Shown: positions 22,401 through 34,700, counted from the first letter of the stretch. The stretch is 64,000 nucleotides of DNA from Ctena decussata (GCA_963989385.1 OZ022515.1:11936803-12000802), one strand, 5' to 3'. The notes: a model not told the origin generated them from the letters alone. Numbers and translations: made by a program.

Positions 22401-22735
22401 AGTGTGGCGGCCGTAAAAAGTCTCCCCGCACTCATCTATAGTGCAGATTATATTTTCCTTTTGGTCCTTTGAGATCATGGAATATATTCTGAGAAGTCAG
22501 AAATGATCATACGTTTAGATTCATTTTCTAAACAAATTTGAAATATTTTGGTATTTTTCGACTTATATCAGTCTTTGAGACGACTGCCATGTTAAAACTG
22601 CAAATTTACTGTTTTTTTCCTCTGGCTCCTTGTGCCAGATTTACAGGGTCACTGATGAGGCTTGAATAGCCGAAACCGCGGTATGGCCCAACTTCTTACT
22701 TATGAATGTTTTCTAAACTTTTATCATTATTTACA
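22400..22735 (-). repeat. Dispersed repeat X, inverted copy
   Basis: The minus strand carries GGTTTCGGCTATTCAAGCCT, CAGTGACCCTG, ATAATCTGCACTATA and GGGGAGACTTTTTACGGCCG in the same order as 4950-5240 on the plus strand. Diverged but colinear. Confidence 0.65.
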
Positions 22736-23177
22736 GTGTTTAGTATGACCGCCTCTTGGGAAGGGACATAACTGCTTCGGCAGGTGCTCTCCTCGGCTTG
22801 ACCAATCAAGTCGCTCCATTTTCAATTAGACTGCAAATGGTGAACAGAGTCCGAGAAGGTAATTGATAATTTTGTGATATAGAATTTGGAGGACACCGAA
22901 ACAGTTTTGAAACCTGCGTATGTTTCAGATCTAAGCTCTGGCCTCAGTCTTCACTCTCATCGAACTTACCCAATAGATCTAGTAAAGAGGCAAGTGCTGT
23001 AGACCTTCACAAATTTGGCAAAGCTTTGTTTTGTTTTAGACTAAAAAAACAGAACACTCTGCACTGTTTACAGGAAAGATCTAATTCTGTTTCCTTAGTT
23101 GTGTGACGAATGTTAGCCCGGCTACAGAGGTTTATCAGTACTGGGAAGCAGTTCTGGGTGTTATCAAGTTGTTAGAT

Positions 23178-23250
23178 GGACCAATCAAATGTCAGTTAAG
23201 TCAGCATGCGCGGCTATAAAAGACGCGAAATGAGCAAAATTTAGTCAGTA
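23178..23250 (+). promoter_or_regulatory. CCAAT plus TATA promoter-like segment
   Basis: GGACCAATCAAATG at 23178-23191, a canonical CTATAAAAG at 23214-23222, and TCAGTA (Inr-like) at 23245-23250, about 32 bp downstream of the TATA box. The spacing fits an RNA polymerase II core promoter. No ORF with a good start follows; a 12-bp-stem hairpin lies at 23368-23405. Could serve a non-coding RNA, an unrecognised 5' UTR exon or a retroelement. Confidence 0.4.
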
Positions 23251-23367
23251 GCCGTCTGACAGTTGGCCAAGCAACATCCCTCTAAAGAGTGGTGATTGTT
23301 GAAGACTAATTCGGTATATATACAATGTTTTAGGCCGAATTATAAGTATTACCCTAACCCGAGTCTT

Positions 23368-23405
23368 CTCTGGCTGCAAACCCTTATTGGGTCTTGCAGC
23401 CAGAG
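23368..23405 (+). other. Strong hairpin downstream of the TATA segment
   Basis: CTCTGGCTGCAA (23368-23379) pairs perfectly with TTGCAGCCAGAG (23394-23405). Inner ACCC/GGGT can add four pairs with a one-base bulge. It stands alone rather than in an array. Confidence 0.5.
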
Positions 23406-23519
23406 CGATACTGCACTTGAAAAATCTAATTCAGCTGATCCATCAGTGGATCGGCCAAGCAAAATTCTAAGTTTGGTTAGTTTTATCAATTACCTGCGCA
23501 AAAAGATATACAGTGGCTA

Positions 23520-24150
23520 ATTCCTTGTTCATTTTTGCACCATTCTGCAGTGTTTGTCAGATTTTATTCCATTTTGAACCATAATAATCTTTGATCGAAC
23601 TTAATGAGGTAAAGAAAAATATCGCTTTTTGTTGATGACCTCGTTTTGATTTGACAGTTTTTGCGCGTGCCGGTGTACAGGTAAAAATATCCATTATTTC
23701 AACATCACAAATCCGGACGTTTCGCGCTTGGACAATTCGCATTTCGCGCTTGGATAAAAAATTAGTCCCTGGCTCTCAGAGTTGAAAGGAGTAAAATGTC
23801 TTTGGTACAAACCAGCGTGTTACGACTAGGGCCAAAATGACCATATCTACGAAACGGATAAAGTGACCGATAGTATTTTTTCTTATAAACACCAGATTGA
23901 CCTCAAACGATCTGTCAACAAAAACAATAATGGCGGAGATATGTTACAAATCTAGACTCCCTCTAAAAACATTGTTATTTATCTGCTTTTAGATGGGGTA
24001 TCACATTGAATTACTGTGCCGAGTCATCAAAAGGTATTTTTTGATAGGATTGCAAAGTTTACATATAACTGCAACATAATACGCAATAGAAATTCAACCA
24101 GAAACCAAGGGCATCTGTGGGAAATACAATATTAGAGTTTTCACCACTTT
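23520..24150. other. No recognised gene
   Basis: Contains a short direct repeat TTTCGCGCTTGGA at about 23718 and 23743. No coding evidence. Confidence 0.4.
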
Positions 24151-24158
24151 CGTTCCTC

Positions 24159-24275
24159 TGACGTCAATAAGCCGCCAATCAAAATTATAAATAGGCTTTT
24201 TCAGTCAGAGAAGGCTCGGATTACGTCGATAGTTCTCTATATAAAAGCTCTGCGTCTTAGAGAGGGAAGTCAAAT
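24159..24275 (+). promoter_or_regulatory. CRE, CCAAT and TATA promoter-like segment
   Basis: TGACGTCA (perfect CRE palindrome, 24159-24166), GCCAATCAAAA at 24174, TATAAATAGG at 24186, and TATATAAAAG at 24238-24247 with GTCAAAT about 30 bp downstream. The clustering is suggestive, but the following 900 bp has no convincing ORF and no recognised splice-flanked exon. Confidence 0.35.
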
Positions 24276-25186
24276 ACTATAATAGTTGCCTAGGTCGTTA
24301 TATCTGATTTGTCTCGGATGTGGTTTGAGGCTCTGGTTTCTGTAGGCCTGAGAACATGGTGGTTCAAGACCTTAGAACAGGTCTGAGAAATGAAGGCGAA
24401 CAGCTGGGCACTGTCAAGTGGTGCTCACCAATTATTGTGATTGTCTGATGATTCTTTTGTTGATTTGAAGATTCCTATGATGTGCTAATCGGGACCCATG
24501 AATTTCCAGTATCAAGGTTTAAGGCCAGAGGAAGTGTGTACTGAGTGGCTGAGATTTAGCCAGGACTTTAGGACAAACTGTGGCATTGAGAAGTCACAAT
24601 TAGCAGCCTGGGTCGTGGTTCACTCAGTTGCCAGGGGTTGAACCTGGTTTGGAAACACTGGCAGAGTAAGCCGAGTGGGTTCCTGTGTTCCAGCATGTTT
24701 GAGGGCTGGACAGTTCGTTGTGTATATTGTGGGCTGGCCTGAGATGCAAGGTTTCATGATGCTAGGAATAAGTGTTTGCCGAGCTGCAGGTTAATGTTCA
24801 GCTCTTGTGTGTTGTCTGGGAATCTGATTCAAGGTAGCCAAAATTAGACTTGTATCATTGTTGATTATAGAAAATGTCTATTAGGTGTTGATTGTCAGAT
24901 GAGACTCGCTCGATACTTGGGATTAGAAAACATTAATTAGGGGTTTGAAAATCATATAACTGTCTTCAAGCTACTGCTCAGCTCTTTGGGGAAATATGAT
25001 CTGACGACGAGTCTCATCTAAATTTAAGAATATTCCCGGGAATCAATGAATTCAGTTTTCCAAGTTTGTTTTTTTTACCTTGATTATTATTGATTTAATT
25101 TTCTTAGTTAATTGTTTAAACTTTTAGTTTCTAATCATTAAGGCAAAGAAGCCATGAAAAAATTATTGTTTATATATTTTTAGCTC
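24276..25186. other. Unannotated; possibly transcribed
   Basis: GC content here is slightly higher than the surrounding AT-rich DNA, with no recognised repeat family and no ORF above 60 codons with a known domain. If the TATA segment at 24.24 kb is real, this would be the transcript body. Confidence 0.3.
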
Positions 25187-25190
25187 ACCT

Positions 25191-28100
25191 GAGCACGAAG
25201 TGCTCAGGTGAGCTTTTGGGATACCCTGATGTCCGTCGTACTTTTGCTTGTGTACACTCTAGCGGCCACAGTTTTGATCCAATCTTTATGAAACTTTGTC
25301 AGAATGTTAGTCTTTATAAAATCTAGGCCAAACTCGAAACTGGGTCATGTCGGGTCAAAAACTAGGTCACTAGGTCAAATCTTAGAAAACCCTTGTGTAC
25401 GTTCTAGAGAGCACAGTTTTCATCCAAAGTTCATGAAACTTTGTCAGAATGTTTATCCTCACAGTATCTAGGACAAGTTCGAAACTGGGTCACGTCGGGT
25501 CTAAAACTAGGTCACTAGGTCAAATCACAGAAAAAACCTTGTGTACGCTCTAGAGGACAAAGTTATGATCCAATCTTTATGAAACTTTGTCAGAATGTTT
25601 ATCTCCATAAACTCTAGGCCAAGTTCGAAACTGGGTCATGTCGGGTCAAAAACTAGGTCACTAGGTCAAATCTTAGAAAAACCTTGTGTACGCTCTAGAG
25701 GGCACAGTTTTCATCCAAAGTTCATGAAACTTTGTCAGAATGTTTATCCTCATAGCATCTATGACAAGTTCGAAAGTGGGTCACGTTGGGTCTAAAACTA
25801 GGTCACTAGGTCAAATCATAGAAAATACTTGTGTACGCTCTAGAGGACACAGTTTTGATCCAATCTTTATGAAACTTTGTCAGAATGTTTATTTCCATAA
25901 ACTCTAGGCCAAGTTCGAAACTGGGTCAAGTCAGGTCAAAAACTAGGTCACTATGTCAAATCTTAGAAAAACCTTGTGTACGCTCTAGAAGGCACAGTTT
26001 TGATCCAAAGTTCATGAAACTTAATCAGAACGTTTATCCTTATAATATCTAGGATAATTTTGAAACTGGGTCACGTCAGGTCTAAAACTAGGTCACTAGG
26101 TAAAATCATAGAAAAAACCTTGTGTATGCTCTAGAGGACACAGTTTTGATCCAATCTTTATGAAACATTGTCAGAATGTTTATCTCTATAATCTCTAGGC
26201 CAAGTTTGAAACTGGGTCTTGTTGGGTCAAACACTAGGTCACTAGGTCAAATCTTAGAAAAGCCTTGTGTACGCTCTAGAAGGCACAGTTTTGATCCAAA
26301 GTTCATGAAACTTTGTCAGAATGTTTATCCTCATAATATGTAGGACAAGTTTGAAACTGGGTCATGTCGGGTCAAAAACTAGGTCACTAGGTCAAACCAT
26401 AGAAAAACCTTGTGTACGCTCTAGAGGACACAGTTTTGATCCAATCTTTATGAAACTTTGTCAGAATGTTTATTTCCATAAACTCTCGGCCAAGTTCTAA
26501 ACTGGGTCATGTCGGGTAAAAAACTAGGTCAATAGGTCAAATCTTAGAAACACCTTGTGTACGCTCTCGAGGGCACAGTTTTCATCCAAAGTTCATGAAA
26601 CTTTGTCAGAATGTTTATCCTCATAATATGTAGGACAAGTTCGAAACTGGGTCACGTCGGGTCTAAAACTAGGTCACTAGGTCAAATCATAGAAAAACCT
26701 TGTGTACGCTCTAGAGGACACAGTTTTGATCCAATCTTTATGAAAATTTGTCAGAATGTTTATTTCCATAAACTCTAGGACAAGTTCGAAACTTGGTCAT
26801 GTCGGGTCAAAAACTAGGTCACTAGGTCAAATCTTAGAAAAACCTTGTGTACGCTCTAGAAGGCACAGTTTTGATCCAAAGTTCATGAAACTTAATCAGA
26901 AAGTTTATCCTTATAATATCTAGGATAAATTTGAAACTGGGTCACGTGGGGTCTAAAACTAGGTCACTAGGTCAAATCATAGAAAAAAACCTTGTGTATG
27001 CTCTAGAGGACACAGTTTTGATCCAATCTTTATGAAACATTGTCAGAATGTTTATCTTCATAAACTCTAGGCCAAGTTCGAAACTGGGTCTTGTTGGGTC
27101 AAAAACTAGGTCACTAGGTCAAATCTTAGAAAAGCCTTGTGTACGCTCTAGAAGGCACAGTTTTGATCCAAAGTTCATGAAACTTTGTCAGAATGTTTAT
27201 CCTCATAATATGTAGGACAAGTTTGAAACTGGGTCATTACGGGTCAAAAACTAGGTCACTAGGTCAAATCATAGAAAAACCTTGTGTACGCTCTAGAGGA
27301 CACAGTTTTGATCTTATCTTTATGAAACTTTGTCAGAATGTTGAAATTCTATAAACTCTTGGCCAAGTTCGAAACTGGGTCATGTCAGGTCAAAAACTAG
27401 GTCACTAGGTCAAATCTTAGAAAAACCTTGTGTACGCTCTAGAGGGCACAGTTTTCATCCAAAGTTCATGAAAATTTGTCAGAATGTTTATCCTCATAGT
27501 ATCTACGATAGTTCGAAACTGGGTCACGTCGGGTCTAAAACTAGGTCACTAGGTCAAAACATAGAAAAACCTTGTGTACGCTCTAGAGGACACAGTTTTG
27601 ATCCAATCTTTATGAAACTTTGTCAGAATGTTTATCTCCATAAACTCTAGGCCAAGTTCGAAACTGGGTCATGTCGAGTCATAAACTAGGTCACTAGGTC
27701 AAATCTTAGAAAAACCTTGTGTGCACTCTAGAAGGCACAGTTTTGATTCAAAGTTCATGAAACTTTGTCAGAATGTTTATCCTCATAATATGTAGGACAA
27801 GTTTGAAACTGGGTCATGTCGGGTCGAAAACTAGGTCGTTAGGTCAAATCATAGAAAAATCTTGTGTACGCTCTAAAGGACACAGTTTTGATCTAATCTT
27901 TATGAAACTTTGTCAGAATGTTTATCTCCATAAACTTTCGGCCAAGTTTGAAAGTAGGTCATGTCGGGTAAAAAACTAGGTCACTAGGTCAAATCTTAGA
28001 AAAACGTTATGTAAGCACTAGAAGGCATAGTTTTGATCCAATCTTCATGAAACTATGTCAAAATGTTTATTGTCCATATATCTAAGCCCCCTGTGCAACT

Positions 28101-28502
28101 GAGTCACGTTGGCTTAAGGTCAAATCTTAGAAAAACTTTGTGTACACCCTAGAGGGCACAGTTTTGATCCAATCTTCATGAAACTCTGTCAGAATGTTTA
28201 TCTTAATGAAATCTAGGTAAAGTTTGAAACTTGGTCGTGTCGGGTCAAAAACTTGGTCACTAGGTCAAATATAAGAACGACCTTGTATACACTCCAGAGG
28301 GCACAGTTTTGATCCAATCTCAATGAAACCGTGTCAGAATGTTTATTCTTACAATATCCAGGCCAAGTTTGAAACTGGGTCATGTCGGGTCAAAAACTAG
28401 GTCAAATGTTAGTATGGTAAAAACTCTTATAAATCTTCACCAGAGCCAGTGAACTGATTAATGCTCAGGTGAGCGATTCAGGGCCACCATGGCCCTCTTG
28501 TT
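25191..28502 (+). mobile_element. Helitron-like non-autonomous element H1 with satellite core
   Basis: Starts after a T run with AGCTCACCTGAGC, which forms a hairpin with GCTCAGGTGAGCT (25192-25215). Near the 3' end GCTCAGGTGAGC recurs (28463-28474), then the hairpin GGGCCACCATGGCCC (28481-28495) and TCTTGTTT. Sub-terminal inverted repeats, a 3' hairpin, insertion in T-rich DNA and a tandem-repeat core are the published hallmarks of Helentron/HINE-type elements. No Rep/helicase gene is present, so mobilisation would be in trans. Confidence 0.75.
25260..28430 (+). repeat. About 145-bp satellite with alternating A/B monomers
   Basis: About 21 head-to-tail monomers of 145-146 bp share CAGTTTT-ATCCAA, ATGAAACTTTGTCAGAATGTT, GAAACTGGGTCA and ACTAGGTCACTAGGTCAAAT. 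Type A has CCAATCTTTATG and ATAAACTCTAGGCC; type B has CCAAAGTTCATG and ATCCTCATAATAT. A and B alternate (dimer 290 bp). Subtypes repeat every 870 bp: for example AACATTGTCAG with TCTTGTTGGG at about 26138 and 27008, and AACTTAATCAG at about 25996 and 26866. The last units (after about 28020) decay. ORFs through the array are artefacts. Confidence 0.9.
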
Positions 28503-28503
28503 T

Positions 28504-30638
28504 AAGTATTAACCAGTTGAACTTGAAAACGGGTAATGGTGACCCTCCAACCCCCTGCACGTTACAGTTAGCTGTATCCAGGCTTCTCGGTAACACACTG
28601 TGGGCTTAAAAGTAAGCAAATTAATTTTGTTGTCAGATGACACATCACGAGAATTACAAGTCTGTGGTTACTAGAAATACTGGAATACACTTAGAGAGAA
28701 ACCTCGATCGAAGTATATACCAGGTGGTAACAAGACGTTTCGCCCCCAAACCATTTCCCCTCTAGTCGTTTCGCCCTAAAATTGAGCCTGGTCGTTTCGC
28801 CTTTATACTTCCATTGATGTATAGACTCAGATCGAAGTATAACAAGAAAAACTATTACATGAAATATGGTCCATGGAGTACCGTAACGCACCAAAACACT
28901 GGATCACCAGCATCAGTCTGTAATTACCCGAACGCACTATTAATATAGGGTTTTTCCTTACAGCTATTGGTTTTTGGGTCCAGTACTAATTTGGTGAAAA
29001 GCATTATTTGAGCCTTATTTTGTTATATTGATTCAACTTTATGTGCTTAGTGGGACACTACTTGAGTCTGTGCTACTTTCCATTTCCATGTCAAGGATCA
29101 TAAAATGCATTCAAGACAATTTATTTTACTTCTCTGATGCCTTGAATAATTAAAGAGTGCATAATAATGATTCTTGACCCAGCAAAAAGCTTTTTTATAG
29201 ACACCAGTACAGACACAGTTCTACTTTACATACCCTCTCTGTCTCTCTTCATGAAAGTATTTTTACCAGAAATCTTTTTTCTGTAGGTTGTATATCAAAT
29301 TGAAAACCTAATTAATTATCCTCTAAATAATGATATACAATAATATTCCAATCTTAACGCCACACACAAGTAAAGGAAAATTTTATGCTGAAAAATTATG
29401 GGTATAATATGTCAAATGTTTCATCTTTGATTTGTTTTTTTATTTTAATATTCTTGCAAAAAAGAAATATAGAACTTTTGAAATGTTCCTGATAAGGTCT
29501 GTTGATACTGAGCAGTGAATTACTTTCATATTTAAATATGTATTTGTATGTCTTTCAAAATTCCTATTTTGGAAATTTTGTTAAAATATGTCCATATAAT
29601 TTAGTAATAAGTCTGATCAAAATCCTCTCACTCTCTCAGGATATGGTCATCAAGTCCAATCTAAAAAGCTATTAGCAGTTTGAGCATAGTTAGTCCTCAA
29701 AAGAAAGAAATGCCAAACTCAGTTTTGACAACAAATCTCCATAATCAGCTGATCTGAGTGACAATCAGTTGATATGGTGGTTATGGTGTCAAACACCATC
29801 AAAAGTTATTGTTGTGCTTGATGAGCATAACCTGAGAAATGGGAAGTGATTAAAAATTCTTTTCTCTAGAGATCTTGAGTGATAGCTGCAAAAAGTAGTG
29901 ACTTTCATATATTTTTGCCTATATAAGGTTTTCTTGACTCCCTGGTCAGGATCTTTTATAATTATCTTTTTATGTGGAATTCCATACAAGACTGGACTGT
30001 GCCGTCATATTAATTTCTGGAGTGGATTTTTACCCTCTTTCTGTTTATGTGGGTTAAACTGGACTTTACCGTTTACCAGCAAAATACAAGATTTCTTTAG
30101 GAAAGGACATTTTAACATTAAAACTGGAAAACCAGATAATTACACCTTCTTGACAGACCTCGTTATCTATACTTCTGAGCAATAAACTGTGTAAGGTTTA
30201 GAATTATATTTCTAGGACTTTGGAACTTATTCTTAGAGTTGGAAAATATATATAATAAACAGTTATTGTAGAATCGGTGTTCTTCGTCATTTCTCTTTAC
30301 AAAACTAGAACTTTTAGACATCAATCCTTACAGCATATTAAAAACCCTATTGGGCGTTTGATTTTACTTCTCAGTTTATGCAGGTTAATAGTAAATGTCG
30401 CAATGATTGTTGAAATGAAACTTGAATCTCATTGCAGTCAACCAGCCAACCGCTGATGAGATTTCTTCCTTGTTGTTTTCAACCCCAACTATTTTCCTGA
30501 CTAATATATAGCCATGCACATACTGAAAATTCAGTTTTTGGATGTATGGTAGTAATAAGTTTGTTAAAAATGACCACACTAATATTTCTTTGATCAGAAG
30601 ATTTGTAAGCTAATGCAGAATACTAGGCTAACACAACA
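28504..30638. other. AT-rich, no recognised gene
   Basis: Contains three GTTTCGCCC-type units at 28736-28800 between direct repeats ATCGAAGTATA (28707 and 28831), probably a small decayed MITE. The 95-codon plus ORF at 29898-30185 has no known domain and no clear splice context. Otherwise unique AT-rich sequence. Confidence 0.45.
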
Positions 30639-30642
30639 TTTT

Positions 30643-30812
30643 TAGCTCCCCTGAACGAAAGTTCAGGAAGAGCTATTGTTGTTACCACGGTGTCCGCGTC
30701 GGCGTTCGGATTGGATGTTTTGGTTAAAGTTTTTTAAAGACCTATATCTCCTTAACCCATGGATGGGCAAGGCACTGCAGGCGAGCTATCCTGTACGCGG
30801 ACAGGTCTTGTT
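30643..30812 (+). mobile_element. Helitron-like element H4, copy 1
   Basis: The 5' end TTTTTAGCTCCCCTGAACG forms a hairpin with AAGTTCAGG-AGAGCT. The 3' side has CAGGCGAGCTA, the hairpin CCTGTACGCGGACAGG (30790-30805) and TCTTGTT. About 170 bp and nearly identical in its 3' half to 52437-52626. It has the same end design as H1 and H3 but a different sequence. Confidence 0.75.
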
Positions 30813-30968
30813 GACTTAATACTTGCATTTTAAGAAAAATTTTAAGAAAACTGAGTAACCTTTTGTTCATTTCCTCTATTTCCCATTATACTCTGTGTTC
30901 TCCTCAGAAATTTCAGAAGGCATGTCGTTTTTAGCACAAAAATCAGATTTTGACATGTTAATCATTTT

Positions 30969-32283
30969 TATCCCCCGACCGAAAGGTTCGTGGGATATAG
31001 CGATGAGCCTGGCGTCCGTCCGTCCGTCCGTCCGTCCGTCTGTCCGTCCGTCCGTCCGTAAACACTTTTCTTGTCCGCTCTATATCTTGAATACCCTTTG
31101 GAATATTTTCATGATACTTCACAGTTATGTAGAACAGGTCATGACGATGTGTCGCGTACAAGAATGGTAACTCTTGCTATTGTACTTTTTGAATTATCTC
31201 CCCTTTGGTGATTTTTGGGCAGATTCGTGTCCGCTCTGTAACTTGAATACCCTTTGGAATATTTTCATGATACTTCACAGAAATATAGAACAGGTCATGA
31301 CGATGTGTCGTGAACAAGAATGACAACTCTTGCTTTCTTACTTTCGGAGTTATTTCCCCTTGATAGTTTTTAGGTGTGATTTTTTGGCAGATTCGTGTCC
31401 GCTCTATAACTAGAATACCCTTTGGAATATTCTCATGATACTTCACGGATATGTAGAACAGGTCATGACGATGTGTCGCGAAGAAGAATGACAACTCCTG
31501 CTTTCTTACTTTTTGAGTTATTTCCCCTTGTTGGTTTTAGGTGTGATTTCGTGTCCGCTCTATAACTTGAATACCTTTTGGAATATTTTCATGATACTTC
31601 ACAGATATGTAGAACAGGTCATGATGATGTGTCGCGAACAAGAATGACAACTCTTGCTTTCTTACTTTTGGAGTTATTTCCCCTTGATCATTTTAGATAT
31701 GATTTCGTGTCCGCTCTATAACTTGAATACCTTTTGAAATATTTTCATGATACTTCACAGATATGTAGAACAGGTCATGACGATGTGTCGCGAAGAAGAA
31801 TGACAACTCCTGCTTTCTTACTTTTTGAGTTATTTCCCCTTGTTGGTTTTAGGTGTGATTTCGTGTCCGCTCTATAACTTGAATACCTTTTGGAATATTT
31901 TCATGATACTTCACAGATATGTAGAACAGGTCATGATGATGTGTCGCGAACAAGAATGACAACTCTTGCTTTCTTACTTTTGGAGTTATTTCCCTTTGAT
32001 GATTTTAGGTGTCCGCTCCATAGCTTGAATACCTTTTGAAATATTTTCATGATACTTCACAGATATGCAGAACAAGTCATGACAATTTGTCTCATACATG
32101 AATGATAACTCTTGCTTTTATACTCTGTGAGTTATTTCCCTTTGGTAGTTTGAGCTACTGTTTGAGTCTCTGCTCCATATCTGTATAACCCTGGCCAGCT
32201 CCAGAAAATGAATAACCGTGTACCTTTTAGAATATTGAGTGTTCCTAACTCTCTCTGACCCCTCCACATTCCCGCACCTCCCC

Positions 32284-32314
<31 letters not shown>

Positions 32315-32676
32315 AAAAAAAAAAAAATTTCCAGATTTGGATTCTTTGTCCAAATTCACTTACTAGAGAGCTCAAAATTAGGTTTGTAGGGCTTGTACTT
32401 TAGAAGTTATTCACACATTTTGAAAGTTGAATGTATCGTATGCTATACATTTGTGTATATGGTGGCTGTTTGAGATGTTACCTCTTTTTAGCAGTCAAGC
32501 ATACTGTTTTAGTCTGAGTGTTAGATAATCATGCATCTGGTAACAGTTAATGTCAATCAGAAGCATAAAAGAATGACAATATATTACTAATATGTGTTTA
32601 GAAGTGCACCCTTTTTACCAAGGCCCATGGGGGTCTTTGGTCGGGGGATTTGCCATCTCCTCTGATGGCTATTTTT
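30969..32676 (+). mobile_element. Helitron-like element H2, copy a
   Basis: The 5' end TATCCCCCGACCGAAAGGTTC is followed by an array of GTCC units (31013-31058) and about seven diverged monomers of roughly 155-168 bp (GTCCGCTCTATAACTTGAAT, ATATGTAGAACAGGTCATGA, GACAACTCTTGCTTTCTTAC). The 3' side has the inverted GGTCGGGGGAT, the hairpin GCCATCTCCTCTGATGGC (32652-32669) and TATTTTT. The core holds C25 directly followed by A23 (32280-32327). Confidence 0.8.
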
Positions 32677-33000
32677 TAAAATCCCTAATATTGCAATGTT
32701 TTGTCAAAATTAGCCTTAATTTACATGATAAATAATTAATTGGTGATCCTTATTGCATTTTAAACCACTTTACTAGATTTGAAATGAAAATAATAGCCTT
32801 TTAATAAATTTTCATTGGAAATTAAGGCATGTTGCAAAGGTAATTTGAACCTTAATGGACTGGGGAGATCCCTGATACTATTAGAGAATGATGCATGGTC
32901 ATGTAAATCAGAACCATATTGACCGGGTTTAATGTAGACTGGAGATCAGAAAAAAGATCTTAGTGCAGCTAAAAAGGTGAACATTTTTACACCGCATTTT

Positions 33001-34574
33001 TATCCCCCGACCGAAAGGTTCGGGGGATATAGCGATGAGCCTGGCATCCGTCTGTCCGTCTGTCCGTCCGTCCGTCCGTCCGTCCGTAAACACTTTCTTG
33101 TCCGCTCTATATCTTGAATACCCTTTGGAATATTTTCATGATACTTCACAGTTATGATTTTCATGATACTTCACAGTTATGTAGAACAGGTCATGACGAT
33201 GTGTCGCGTACAAGAATGGTAACTCTTGCTATTGTACTTTTTGAATTATCTCCCCTTTGGTGATTTTTTGGCAGATTCGTGTCCGCTCTGTAACTTGAAT
33301 ACCCTTTGGAATATTTTCATGATACTTCACAGAAATGTAGAACAGGTCATGACGATGTGTCGCGAACAAGAATGACAACTCTTGCTTTTTTACTTTTTGA
33401 GTTATTTCCCCTTGATAGTTTAAGGTGTGATTTTTTGGCAGATTCCTGTCGGCTCTGTAACTAGAATACCCTTTGGAATATTCTCATGATACTTCACAGA
33501 TATGTAGAACAAGTCATGACGGTGTGTCGCGAAAAAGAATGACAATTCTTGCTTTCTTACTTTTTGAGTTATTTCCCCTTGATCATTTTAGGTATGATTT
33601 CGTGTCCGCTCTATAACTTGAATACCTTTTGGATTATTTTCATGATACTTCACAGATATGTAGAACAGGTCATGACGATGTGTTGCGAACAAGAATGACA
33701 ACTCCTGCTTTCTTACTTTTTGAGTTATTTCCCCTTGATGGTTTTAGGTCTGATTTCGTGTCCGCTCTATAACTTGAATACCTTTTGGAATATTTTCATG
33801 ATACTTCACAGATATGTAGAACAGGTCATGATGATGTGTCGCGAATAAGAATGACAACTCTTGCTTTCTTACTTTTGGAGTTATTTCCCTTTGATGATTT
33901 TAGGTGTCCGCTCCATAGCTTGAATACCTTTTGAAATATTTTCATGATACTTCACAGATATGCAGAACAGGTCATGACAATTTGTCTCATACATGAATGA
34001 TAACTCTTGCTTTTAGACTCAGTGAATTATTTCCCTTTGGTAGTTTGAGCTGCTGTTTGAGTCTCTGCTCCATAACTGTATAACCCTGGCCAGCTCCAGA
34101 ATTTGAATAACAGTGTACCTTTTAGAATATTGATGATCATGCTGTGATATCTTATCAGTGTTCCTAACTCTCTCTTACCCCTCCATATTCCCGTGACCCC
34201 CCCCCTCCCCCCCCAAATTTTTTTTTTCCAGATTTGGATTCTTTGTCCGAATTCACTTACTAGAGAGCTCAAAATGAGATTTGTAGGGCTTGTACTTTAG
34301 AAGTTATTCTCACATTTTGAAAGTTGAATGTATCGTATGCTATACATTTGTGTATAATGGTTGCTGTTTGAGATATTACCTCTTTTTAGCAGTCAAGCAT
34401 ACTGTTTTAGTCTGAGTGTTAGATAATCATGCATCTGTTAACAGTTAATGTCAATCAGAAGCGGAAAAGAACGACAATATATTACTAATATGTGTTTTGA
34501 AGTGCACCCTTTTTACCAAGGCCCATGGGGGTCTTCGGTCGGGGGATTTGCCATCTCCTCTGATGGCTATTTTT
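33001..34574 (+). mobile_element. Helitron-like element H2, copy b
   Basis: Second copy in the same orientation 320 bp downstream: TATCCCCCGACCGAAAGG at 33001, GTCC array 33049-33088, about six monomers, TTCGGTCGGGGGAT, and the hairpin at 34550-34567. It has one monomer fewer than copy a and an extra 26-bp duplication (TTTTCATGATACTTCACAGT, about 33136-33187). The flanks after both copies differ. Confidence 0.8.
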
Positions 34575-34700
34575 ATTTTCAATTAAAGGAAGGCGATAAG
34601 AATCGAACAGTATCGATGTCATACGGTAGCCCAATTGCCTCTCTTTTCATTTCCATATTATTTCAGAATTCTGAATTTCTAATTCTGAATTTTGAAATTC

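Noticed and set aside
25260..28430. CRISPR array
   Set aside because: Units are contiguous 145-bp monomers without unique spacers, in animal DNA, inside a mobile element.
29898..30185. 95-aa plus ORF with hydrophobic stretch
   Set aside because: No known domain, AT-rich composition and no splice sites; plausible by chance.
30958..31494. ORFs with repeated THRHDLFYISVKYHENIPKG
   Set aside because: Minus translation of the H2 monomers. The same peptide recurs at the monomer period and shifts frame between units.
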